DNA of 22,487 bases from JAZNQN01 sp045590195 (GTDB lineage: Bacteria; Bacillota; Clostridia; UMGS1883; UMGS1540). Positions within the stretch are counted from its first letter, which is position 1; the number at the start of each line of letters is the position of its first letter. The notes under the pieces are model-generated. The model searched no databases. It saw only the letters and a program-made list of their open reading frames with translations, and was not told the DNA's origin. Position numbers and translations under genes: made by a program. Location: positions 1 to 22,487 of the forward strand of contig JAZNQN010000022.1 in assembly GCA_045590195.1 (NCBI GenBank), read 5' to 3'. Shown here piece by piece: positions 1 through 6,498 of this stretch.

Positions 1-1479
1 GAACATGAAGGAGCAAATTCTTTCGCTACAAGTATTGCCAATGTTTCAAAAAACAATTTTCTATCTTACATAAAAAGTGTTGAAAGCTTAAATTTCAAGC
101 TCTTTGAAGAACATAGTTTTGGTGATGCATTATTTAGAACATATTCAAATGGTACCAATGCACTCTATTTAAGTTTTTATGAAGACATAGCAGAAATGCG
201 TATAGTTGAAGAGCCGTCATCGCTTTATTTATCATATAAAGATGTACCTGTAAATAGAGATGTACAGCCGCTTTTAACGCATATCGACCTTGAAGATTAC
301 GGTCTTTCATATGTGGTAAGAAATTCAGATGGCAGATTTATAATTTTTGATGGCGGATGGGAATTTGAGCCAGATGCCGACAAGTTGATGATAGTTCTTA
401 ATGAGCAAAGTTTTGGACAGGTGCCGCGTATAGCTGCATGGATTTTTACACATCCGCACCTTGACCATTACAGATATTTTTTGCCTTTTCACAAAAAATA
501 TAAAGACAAAGTTATTATAGAAAAATTTATTTATAATTTCCCTGATGTTACTGACGAAAGCATAAAACAGATGCCTTTCCTTACACGAAATGAAGATGAT
601 AAAAAACTTGTTGAGTTTTATACCTGTGTTAACGAAGTTGGTGCTCCTGTTTATAGAGCACATACAGGTCAGATTTATAGAATAGGAGAAACTGTTTTAG
701 AAGTTTTGTCTTCGCCTGACGATACATTTTTCTGCCCTGCAAATGATTTAAATCCGTTATCGCTTATAATTAAAATGAAAATTGCCGGACAACATATACT
801 TTGGAGCGGTGATGCATTTTTTGACACCGCTAAACTTGCTGAAAGATATGGAAAGTATCTGAAAAGTGACATTTTTCAAATTACTCATCACGGATTTAGG
901 GGTGGAAGGGAAAAGGAGCATAAGCTTATTGACCCGGCTGTATGTTTAGCACCGGTTTTTGAAGATGACTGTTTTAGCTATATTAATATGTATTACGAAT
1001 ATAATAGGCAGCTTATTTATGATTTAAACGTTCAGGAATTTATTGTAGGGTCAAATGGTAACAAGGTACTTGAGTTGCCTTATATACCTTCACCAAATAA
1101 AAAATACAATCTTTTTAAAATGATTGATGAAAATCAGGGTTCGATTGGCAAAAAAAGCTGGATGTTTATTGATGTTTCTGAGAATGAAGCAGATTTTTCG
1201 ATTGTGAATACGACAAATTTTGCCATACCCATTTCGGCTAATTTATATTTTGATAATGCAAATGATATGGTATACGCCATTAAAATTACAGCAAAGTCAA
1301 AATGTGTTACCAGAGCAAATTTATTTGATGAAAACAGCTCTGATCCTGATGCAATGTATTTTAATCCGCGGTCTCTGAAAAATATTGGTGTAAGAAAATC
1401 AGCCAAGTTTACTGTACTTTTCAGAAGTAAAATTCCAGTCGTAATAAAGGGTAAAAACCCGGCAGACCATTGTTATTGA
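1..1479 (+). CDS. MBL-fold metallohydrolase, 5' end missing
   Basis: The reading frame is open from base 1, so the gene is cut by the window edge; the first internal ATG at 196 is not a credible start because about 65 in-frame codons precede it. The metallo-beta-lactamase signature is clear: a strand ending in FDGG (codons about 116-119), then THPHLDHY with the HxHxDH metal-binding set (codons 151-156), SGDAFF as the later aspartate motif and QITHHGF as the late histidine motif. The family usually binds two metal ions, often zinc, and hydrolyses esters, phosphodiesters or similar bonds. The SGDA and HHG motifs resemble ComEC/Rec2-type and other non-lactamase members. No membrane segment is visible in the part present. 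The last 130 residues form an extra domain of unknown role. The substrate cannot be told. It converges on the next gene across a shared hairpin. Confidence 0.85.
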   Translation, partial: EHEGANSFATSIANVSKNNFLSYIKSVESLNFKLFEEHSFGDALFRTYSNGTNALYLSFYEDIAEMRIVEEPSSLYLSYKDVPVNRDVQPLLTHIDLEDYGLSYVVRNSDGRFIIFDGGWEFEPDADKLMIVLNEQSFGQVPRIAAWIFTHPHLDHYRYFLPFHKKYKDKVIIEKFIYNFPDVTDESIKQMPFLTRNEDDKKLVEFYTCVNEVGAPVYRAHTGQIYRIGETVLEVLSSPDDTFFCPANDLNPLSLIIKMKIAGQHILWSGDAFFDTAKLAERYGKYLKSDIFQITHHGFRGGREKEHKLIDPAVCLAPVFEDDCFSYINMYYEYNRQLIYDLNVQEFIVGSNGNKVLELPYIPSPNKKYNLFKMIDENQGSIGKKSWMFIDVSENEADFSIVNTTNFAIPISANLYFDNANDMVYAIKITAKSKCVTRANLFDENSSDPDAMYFNPRSLKNIGVRKSAKFTVLFRSKIPVVIKGKNPADHCY

Positions 1480-1483
1480 TAAA

Positions 1484-1509
1484 AAATCCCATCTGAACAG
1501 ATGGGATTT
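1484..1509. terminator. Bidirectional intrinsic terminator
   Basis: An 11-bp perfect stem (left arm AAATCCCATCT, right arm AGATGGGATTT) closes a GAAC tetraloop between two convergent genes. The minus strand has a longer T-run (six or more), so it is the better terminator for the AraC gene. On the plus strand only three Ts follow before a mixed AT tail. Confidence 0.85.
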
Positions 1510-1511
1510 AA

Positions 1512-2357
1512 TTATACTCTTCTTTTTAGAGAATGACCTCTTACTCGTTTATAAATTCTGCAAAGATGCGCCGCGTCGTAAAACCCTAGCATATTTGCAA
1601 TTTCGTCAACAGAATATGATGCGTTTATAAGCTCTTCAGCTTTCATAAGTCTGATGTGGTTTCTATATTTGAGCGGTGAAATACCACCTGAATACTGTTT
1701 GAATTTTCTAAGAAAAGATGCTTCACTCATAAAGCACATTTCAGCAAGTTGCGCATTTGATAAATTAAGTGACGGGTCTTTCTCAAGTGTGTTGATGGCC
1801 TCAAAAATATCGCCATACATCTCGCGAAAATCTGTTCTGTTATTGTCCGACGAGAATAACAAATCAAGTAAAGAAAAAAGCTCGCCTTTAATCATAAGTG
1901 AATGGGTATGTGAGTGATATGTTGAGAAAAGAACTTTTTTAAACCGTTGATATATCTGTCCATTTAAATCTTTTTTTATAATCTGAAGAGGTTCTTCTAA
2001 AATAATAAGTTCGTTATCAGCGGAAAAAATATCAAAAGAAATGCCAATTTCTGTAGAAATCTTCCCACACGGATTTACCGAACTGTACTTTGTTCCGTGG
2101 GGAATAAACACAACATCATTCTTCTGTGCGGAACAAATATGATTATTGTTGCTTGAAAAATGGCGTTCGTTTTCAATTTGATAATAAAGTAGGTTTTTAG
2201 GGCGGCCGTGTGCTTCGTAGTTCCACGGACACTCGGTTGTCCAAACAGAATGAGAAGCAACAATATTTTTCAGCGTACAATCAATTGAGCATAATTCACT
2301 GAATTTCAGTTTCACAAAATTCACATCCAATTTATGATTTATGATTAATTCTAACAT
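1512..2357 (-). CDS. AraC-family transcriptional regulator
   Basis: A 281-residue protein with the classic AraC layout. The N-terminal half is a cupin-like sensor (for example the stretch with VVFIPHGTKY). The C-terminal 95 residues hold two helix-turn-helix units: LSNAQLAEMCFMSEASFLRKF, then SVDEIANMLGFYDAAHLCRIYKR. Such proteins bind sugars or related effectors and usually activate neighbouring genes. It is divergent from the oxidoreductase/isomerase operon and shares a 153-bp intergenic region containing a 19-nt palindrome, so that operon is its likely target; the upstream hydrolase is another possibility. The chosen ATG has no clear Shine-Dalgarno sequence, only an A/T-rich stretch. A GTG some 14 codons further in is an alternative start, so the N-terminus is uncertain. 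Confidence 0.88.
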   Translation of the reverse strand: MLELIINHKLDVNFVKLKFSELCSIDCTLKNIVASHSVWTTECPWNYEAHGRPKNLLYYQIENERHFSSNNNHICSAQKNDVVFIPHGTKYSSVNPCGKISTEIGISFDIFSADNELIILEEPLQIIKKDLNGQIYQRFKKVLFSTYHSHTHSLMIKGELFSLLDLLFSSDNNRTDFREMYGDIFEAINTLEKDPSLNLSNAQLAEMCFMSEASFLRKFKQYSGGISPLKYRNHIRLMKAEELINASYSVDEIANMLGFYDAAHLCRIYKRVRGHSLKRRV

Positions 2358-2386
2358 AAAAAAATATTAATTGCAAATAAATTTAT

Positions 2387-2405
2387 TTATTTAAGGCTTA
2401 AATAA
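2387..2405. promoter_or_regulatory. Palindromic candidate operator
   Basis: Two perfect 9-bp arms (TTATTTAAG and CTTAAATAA) flank a single G. The site lies between the divergent AraC gene and the oxidoreductase promoter, about 43 bp upstream of the -35 box. A nearby 14-bp palindrome (2375-2388) is purely AT and may be chance. Placement fits an AraC-type binding site, although those are more often direct repeats. Confidence 0.4.
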
Positions 2406-2447
2406 TTTTTTTTGATTGATTTTTACAATAAAACTTGATTTTTTCCA

Positions 2448-2476
2448 TTGAAAAATATCTCGTTTTTTTATATACT
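2448..2476 (+). promoter_or_regulatory. Sigma-A type promoter of the oxidoreductase operon
   Basis: TTGAAA (2448-2453) and TATACT (2471-2476) are separated by exactly 17 bp, close to the housekeeping consensus. The promoter fixes the gene start: translation cannot plausibly begin at the in-frame TTG at 2448, which is part of the -35 box. Confidence 0.75.
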
Positions 2477-2510
2477 AATGTTAAAACTAAAATGGAAAGG
2501 AATGATTTTT

Positions 2511-3572
2511 ATGGAAAAAAGAAAAATTGGCCTTATCGGCGTTGGTGGAGTTGCACATTATGGTCATCTTGTTGGCTACGAAGTGCTTGACAACTGCGAA
2601 ATAACAGCTATATGTGATATTAACGAGGAAACTCTTAAAAAGGTAGGGGAAGAGCTTAACATTCCTGAAAACCGCAGATTTAAAGATTATAACGATATTA
2701 TCGCCTGTGAAGATGTAGAAGCTGTAGATATTGCCACATGGAACAGTGAACACTGCAAAATTGCAAAAGCTGCAGCACTTGCAGGAAAACCTTTTTCTGT
2801 TGAAAAACCGCTTGGTATGAACTATGCCGAAGCTCTCGATCTTGCTAAAACAGTTGAAGAAACAGGAGTAAAATCATTTATTTGCCTTAGCTGGAGATAT
2901 CGCGCATATACAAGATATGTAAAACACCTTGTAAGTAGCGGCAAGCTTGGCAAACTTTATCATATTTATGTTCGCTGCATTAAAGACAGCGGACTTTGGA
3001 AAGGCAGAAAAAGAGAATGGCGTTTTGATAAAAATCGTACATCTTCCGGAGTATTAGACGATTTGGGTTCACATATGATTGATATTCTTCATTTCTGGGG
3101 CGAAGAATTTATTGATGTTTTCGCACAGAGAGGTATTTTTATTACAGAGCGCCCAACCGAAGAAACAGGCGAAATTGTTCCTGTTACTACTGATGACTGG
3201 TGCCATATGATAGCTACACTTAAAAGTGGAGCAAGTTGTACAATTCATGTTTCGCGTACTTGCACAACCGTGCCAGACCTTATTGAATTTGAAGTTTACG
3301 GCGAAAAGGGTAAACTTATTTTCAGGCACAAAGCAGGTGTTCAGACAATTGAATTTGTTGAAGACGGAAGCCAGGAAGTTCAGCTTCTTACTCCACCTGA
3401 AGAATTTAACGCAATTCAGTCGGGTTCGTTTGTAAACCTTTTAAATGACATTGAGGACGAATATACTGCTAAAATCGAACACGGGCTTCAGTGTCAGGCC
3501 GTTTTGGATGCTGCACTTAAATCAACCGAAGAAAACCGCGTTGTAACTATTAAAGAAATTAAGGGAGAATAA
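2511..3572 (+). CDS. Gfo/Idh/MocA-family NAD(P)-dependent oxidoreductase
   Basis: A 353-residue protein. The N-terminal Rossmann fold has the GVGGVAHYGH nucleotide loop (about residues 10-19) and an acidic end of the second strand (CDIN). EKP at residues 98-100 supplies the family's conserved lysine. GSHMIDILH (186-194) is the usual catalytic aspartate/histidine helix in the C-terminal domain. Members oxidise or reduce hydroxyls on sugars, inositols and sugar derivatives; the substrate here is unknown. The start is the ATG at 2511, preceded by AAAGGA at 2496-2501. An in-frame extension back to 2448 would read through the promoter. It forms an operon with the isomerase-like gene: its stop is 2 nt before the next ATG, and the next Shine-Dalgarno lies in its last codons. 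Confidence 0.9.
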   Translation: MEKRKIGLIGVGGVAHYGHLVGYEVLDNCEITAICDINEETLKKVGEELNIPENRRFKDYNDIIACEDVEAVDIATWNSEHCKIAKAAALAGKPFSVEKPLGMNYAEALDLAKTVEETGVKSFICLSWRYRAYTRYVKHLVSSGKLGKLYHIYVRCIKDSGLWKGRKREWRFDKNRTSSGVLDDLGSHMIDILHFWGEEFIDVFAQRGIFITERPTEETGEIVPVTTDDWCHMIATLKSGASCTIHVSRTCTTVPDLIEFEVYGEKGKLIFRHKAGVQTIEFVEDGSQEVQLLTPPEEFNAIQSGSFVNLLNDIEDEYTAKIEHGLQCQAVLDAALKSTEENRVVTIKEIKGE

Positions 3573-3574
3573 TT

Positions 3575-4405
3575 ATGAAACTTGGAACAATGCTCCGTTT
3601 AACAGATGTTAATATGGCTGACGAAAAGTTTAAAGAGCTCAAAAAATACGGCTTTACCTCTTGTCAGCTTGTATTTAAACCTGAGGTTTATAAGAGCAAA
3701 GATGCTGCTATTATAAAAAAAGCCGCCGAAAATAACGAAATTGAAATTTCGGCTCAGTTTTGCGGATATTACGACGGAGATACTGTTTGGGATAATTACT
3801 ATGGCTTTAAAACATCAGGCCTAAACATTGAAGCATACAGAAAGGAGCGCCTTGATTACATAAGAAAGGCGGCAACTTTTGCAGCCGAGGCAGGAATTAA
3901 AGAAATTGTAGTTCACGCGGGATTTATTCCCAATAATCCCTTTGCAGAGGAATATTTTTCACTACTTACAGCTGTAAAACTTTTGTGTGACCATTGCAAA
4001 AAATTAGGTATAAATGTATTACTTGAAACAGGTGGAGAGGCGGCAGTTGCTCTTTTGCGCCTTATTACTGATACCGGTGCAGACAACCTTTTTGTAAATC
4101 TTGACCCTGCTAATATGCTTATGTACGGATATGCAAATCCCGTTGATGCTTTGCATACAATAGGAAAATACGTAAGAAACGTTCATGGTAAAGATGGTAT
4201 GCCTCCAACAACACCGAGAGAACTTGGTCCTGAAACAGCTGTTGGCGAAGGTATGGTTGATTTTTACAAAGTATTTGCAAAACTTAATGAACTTGGTTAC
4301 GACAGATATATTACCATTGAAAGAGAAATTAGTGGTGACAAACAGGTTGAAGATATTTTAAAAGCCAAAGCATATTTTGAAAAACTACTTGAAGAAATTT
4401 ACTAA
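3575..4405 (+). CDS. Sugar phosphate isomerase/epimerase-like TIM-barrel protein
   Basis: A 276-residue protein of the AP-endonuclease-2/xylose-isomerase-like TIM-barrel superfamily. Likely metal ligands appear in the usual order: E151 (LLETGG), D177 (NLDPAN), H204 (NVHGKDG) and E249 (TIERE). Members isomerise or epimerise sugars and keto-sugars with a divalent metal, or act as C-glycoside-cleaving subunits. The gene follows the oxidoreductase by 2 nt, so the pair is almost certainly co-translated. The pairing suggests oxidation of a sugar ring followed by isomerisation or elimination. There is no signal peptide, so the protein is cytoplasmic. The exact reaction cannot be decided from sequence. 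Confidence 0.85.
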   Translation: MKLGTMLRLTDVNMADEKFKELKKYGFTSCQLVFKPEVYKSKDAAIIKKAAENNEIEISAQFCGYYDGDTVWDNYYGFKTSGLNIEAYRKERLDYIRKAATFAAEAGIKEIVVHAGFIPNNPFAEEYFSLLTAVKLLCDHCKKLGINVLLETGGEAAVALLRLITDTGADNLFVNLDPANMLMYGYANPVDALHTIGKYVRNVHGKDGMPPTTPRELGPETAVGEGMVDFYKVFAKLNELGYDRYITIEREISGDKQVEDILKAKAYFEKLLEEIY

Positions 4406-4410
4406 GCAGC

Positions 4411-4716
4411 AAAAAATCCCCTTTAGCGGTGTTCTCATAGGGATAATTTGCCCCAAAACCACGATTTTGGCGGCTGACTTCATAAAAAATTCTTATAATC
4501 CATCAAGGATTACTTCAAATTTTTTCTTTGCCATCCATCCAAACTTATGATTTTTGGGGTGCAAGCAGTTTTAGAATAGAGATTTTTTGATTAAGACAAA
4601 TCATAAAAAATGGCGTAATACTGTCGTATTTCGCCATTTTTTTGTGAAGTATTAACGAAAAAGGTCATTCTAAAACCATTTTCTCCCTATGTGAACGCCG
4701 CTTTTGGGGATTTTTT
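4411..4716. terminator. Bidirectional terminator arms split by the repeat element
   Basis: The outer arms AAAAAATCCCC (4411-4421) and GGGGATTTTTT (4706-4716) are perfectly complementary. Each is separated from the 278-bp element by TTT. With the element and one TTT removed, the arms would form an 11-bp stem with a TTT loop and a T-run on either strand. That is what is expected between the convergent isomerase and ZIP genes, whose stop codons lie 5 nt before and 3 nt after the arms. Alternatively the arms belong to the element's terminal repeat. Confidence 0.65.
4425..4702. repeat. MITE-like inverted-repeat element, copy 1
   Basis: A 278-bp noncoding element filling most of the gap between convergent genes. 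Its 19-nt ends are inverted repeats: AGCGGTGTTCTCATAGGGA at 4425-4443 pairs with 4684-4702, apart from one T/T mismatch and one G/T pair. Inside are an AATCC/GGATT hairpin (4497-4511), a long-range helix of GTTTTAGAAT (4568-4577) with ATTCTAAAAC (4667-4676), and a strong hairpin at 4605-4643 with a TGTC loop, one T/T mismatch and a terminal T-run. The same parts occur at the same offsets in a second copy at 22207-22485. There is no ORF, so mobilisation would need a transposase supplied elsewhere. Flanking TTT on both sides may be a 3-bp target duplication. A structured RNA function is not excluded. Confidence 0.8.
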
Positions 4717-4719
4717 ATT

Positions 4720-5475
4720 TTATCCTAAAAGTACATCGAATATCAGCATAAGGCAAAAACCTGCAAGCAGAGAATAGGTTGCCGCTCTTTCGCTACCGTG
4801 TGCGTGAGTTTCGGGAATCATTTCGTCGCTTATAACATAGAGCATTGTGCCGCCGGCAAAAGCTAAAGCAAAAGGTAATATTGCTGACGAAATATTAACT
4901 GCGAAAAATCCGATTAAAGTTCCAACAACCTCAACGACGCCGGTAAGCATTGCAATTACAAATGTTTTTCCGGGTTTTACCCCTGCCGCAAGCATAGGGC
5001 CGATTATTACCATTCCTTCGGGTATATTCTGAAGTGCAATACCGCCTGCAATCATAATTGCCTGAGCGGTATCTCCTGAGCCAAAACCAACACCGGCTGC
5101 GATGCCTTCGGGTAAATTATGAATAGCTATTGCCATAACAAATAGAAGTATCTTACTTAAATCTGCGTTGTTATGTTTTTCTTCGTTGCCGCTGTCAACC
5201 ATTTTATGAAGATGGGGTACAAGTTTATCTATTAAATTAAGAGCAAAAGCACCACAAAAAATACCAAACACAGTAGTTATAAACCCAAATTTTCCTCCAT
5301 ATTCGAGCGAGGGCAAAACAAGCCCCAAAACTGCCGCTGCAAGCATAACACCCGCTGCAAATGATAATATTACATCAGAAAACCTGTGTGACATTTTTCT
5401 GAAAATAAAACCGATAATTGCACCAAAAATGGTTGCACCGCCAACACCTAATGCTGTTAAAATTACAAGATTCAT
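4720..5475 (-). CDS. ZIP-family divalent metal transporter
   Basis: A 251-residue inner-membrane protein with about eight hydrophobic segments. The two signature metal-site helices are present: HNLPEG (119-124) and QNIPEG (149-154). A loop with several His, Asp and Glu residues (PHLHKMVDSGNEEKHNN, about 87-103) lies between the third and fourth segments, as usual for ZIP. The family imports zinc, and often iron or manganese, into the cytoplasm; bacterial members are often called ZupT. The start has a good Shine-Dalgarno (AAGGAGAT on the minus strand). It lies 12 nt downstream of the AraC gene's stop, so the two form an operon. Metal selectivity cannot be read from sequence. The neighbouring NagA, isomerase and MBL proteins are metal-dependent families, but a functional link is only a guess. 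Confidence 0.9.
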   Translation of the reverse strand: MNLVILTALGVGGATIFGAIIGFIFRKMSHRFSDVILSFAAGVMLAAAVLGLVLPSLEYGGKFGFITTVFGIFCGAFALNLIDKLVPHLHKMVDSGNEEKHNNADLSKILLFVMAIAIHNLPEGIAAGVGFGSGDTAQAIMIAGGIALQNIPEGMVIIGPMLAAGVKPGKTFVIAMLTGVVEVVGTLIGFFAVNISSAILPFALAFAGGTMLYVISDEMIPETHAHGSERAATYSLLAGFCLMLIFDVLLG

Positions 5476-5487
5476 AATCTATCTCCT

Positions 5488-6303
5488 TTATATGTTTCTT
5501 TTGAATTCAGTTCTGTACTTTGTGGGGGTAACTTTCGCAAATGAGCGAAACATTCTAGCAAAATATGAAGAATCACTTATTCCAACCATTTGAGCTATTT
5601 TGTCTATTGGAAGGTCGGTGCCAGCCAGCAAAGTCATAGCCTTATAAATTTTCATTCTGTTAAAATATGAAATAGGTGGTATTCCAAACTGTTTTTTAAA
5701 TCTTTTTATAAAATAAGTTGTCTGCATATGCAAAATGTTAGCAAAATCTTCTGTTTTAGCAGGTTTGTTTAAATTTTCACTCATAAAGTTTATAACAGGT
5801 CTGAAAAGTTTGCCTTCACTTGTTTTTTCCTTTTCGCGTACATTTGCATATATGCTGATAACACTTAAAATATTTGCACACCAAGTTACGTTATGAAGCG
5901 GGCTTTTGTAACGCTCTACTATGTGCGAGGTTTCAAATAGCTCACAAACTTTTTTGATGTCTGGAACATCTATAACAAAATCGCCACAATCAAGTTCAAG
6001 TACATTCATTAAATTTTTATTTTCTGTAGTTGCAACAAAGGCCATTTCGTACATCTTAAAATTTTCGGACGAGTGAGTATATGTGCGCATTTTTCCTTTT
6101 GGCAAAAATGCCATTTGTCCTGGTTTAATAATATAGCTCTCGTTATCAACATTCAAAAAACATTCGCCTTCAAGTACGAAAAAAAACAAATCATTTATTC
6201 CTAAATGGCCAAGAGAATCGCCTTTCCATACAATTGGAGGAATATAAAGGCTGGTTTCTACAGGTTCAATTAAAAGATTTTTAAGTTCAAATAAATTACT
6301 CAT
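5488..6303 (-). CDS. AraC-family transcriptional regulator
   Basis: A 271-residue AraC protein. The N-terminal cupin sensor includes INDLFFFVLEGECFLNVDNESYIIKPGQMAFLPKG. The C-terminal tandem helix-turn-helix runs from about residue 170, with KTEDFANILHMQTTYFIKRF and LPIDKIAQMVGISDSSYFARMFRSF. The start follows TTGGAG on the minus strand at normal distance. It is the first gene of an operon with the ZIP transporter and is divergent from nagA across 195 bp. It could control the transporter, the nag genes, or both. The effector is unknown. Confidence 0.88.
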   Translation of the reverse strand: MSNLFELKNLLIEPVETSLYIPPIVWKGDSLGHLGINDLFFFVLEGECFLNVDNESYIIKPGQMAFLPKGKMRTYTHSSENFKMYEMAFVATTENKNLMNVLELDCGDFVIDVPDIKKVCELFETSHIVERYKSPLHNVTWCANILSVISIYANVREKEKTSEGKLFRPVINFMSENLNKPAKTEDFANILHMQTTYFIKRFKKQFGIPPISYFNRMKIYKAMTLLAGTDLPIDKIAQMVGISDSSYFARMFRSFAKVTPTKYRTEFKRNI

Positions 6304-6358
6304 AAAAAAATTACTCCAATTTTATTGTACAGAGTGCAAAAAAATACTAATATATTAA

Positions 6359-6374
6359 AATTTACAAGTAAATT
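6359..6374. promoter_or_regulatory. Palindromic candidate operator between AraC and nagA
   Basis: Perfect 7-bp arms (AATTTAC and GTAAATT) flank an AA spacer. The site lies about 60 bp upstream of the nagA -35 box and 56 bp from the AraC start. A second, imperfect palindrome (TTGTAC, 3-nt spacer, GTGCAA; 6325-6339) lies closer to the AraC gene. Neither can be assigned to a named regulator. Confidence 0.35.
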
Positions 6375-6432
6375 CGGCATAATTAAATTTTAGAAAATTC
6401 CAATATATTTTTGAAAAAGATAATTTTATCCC

Positions 6433-6461
6433 TTTACTTATTTATAATATCATAATATAAT
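6433..6461 (+). promoter_or_regulatory. Promoter of the nagA operon
   Basis: TTTACT (6433-6438) and a perfect TATAAT (6456-6461) have 17-bp spacing. Transcription would start near 6468, leaving a leader of about 30 nt before the nagA start. A second TATAAT at 6443-6448 lacks a good -35. Confidence 0.65.
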
Positions 6462-6498
6462 TAACCTGTCAAACAAATAATGCTTGGAGGTAAAAAAA

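Noticed and set aside
196..198. ATG at 196 as the start of the MBL-fold gene
   Set aside because: The frame is open and protein-like from base 1 and no ribosome site precedes 196; the gene begins outside the window.
2448..2510. N-terminal extension of the oxidoreductase from an upstream TTG
   Set aside because: It covers the -35 and -10 boxes of a good promoter, and a strong ribosome site precedes the ATG at 2511, where homologues of this family begin.
4605..4643. The TGTC hairpin with T-run as a simple terminator of the isomerase operon
   Set aside because: It may terminate transcription, but it is an internal part of a repeated element also found at 22387-22426, so it is not listed as a separate gene terminator.
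6484..6498. TTG at 6484 as the nagA start
   Set aside because: It overlaps the GGAGG ribosome site that correctly positions the TTG at 6499.
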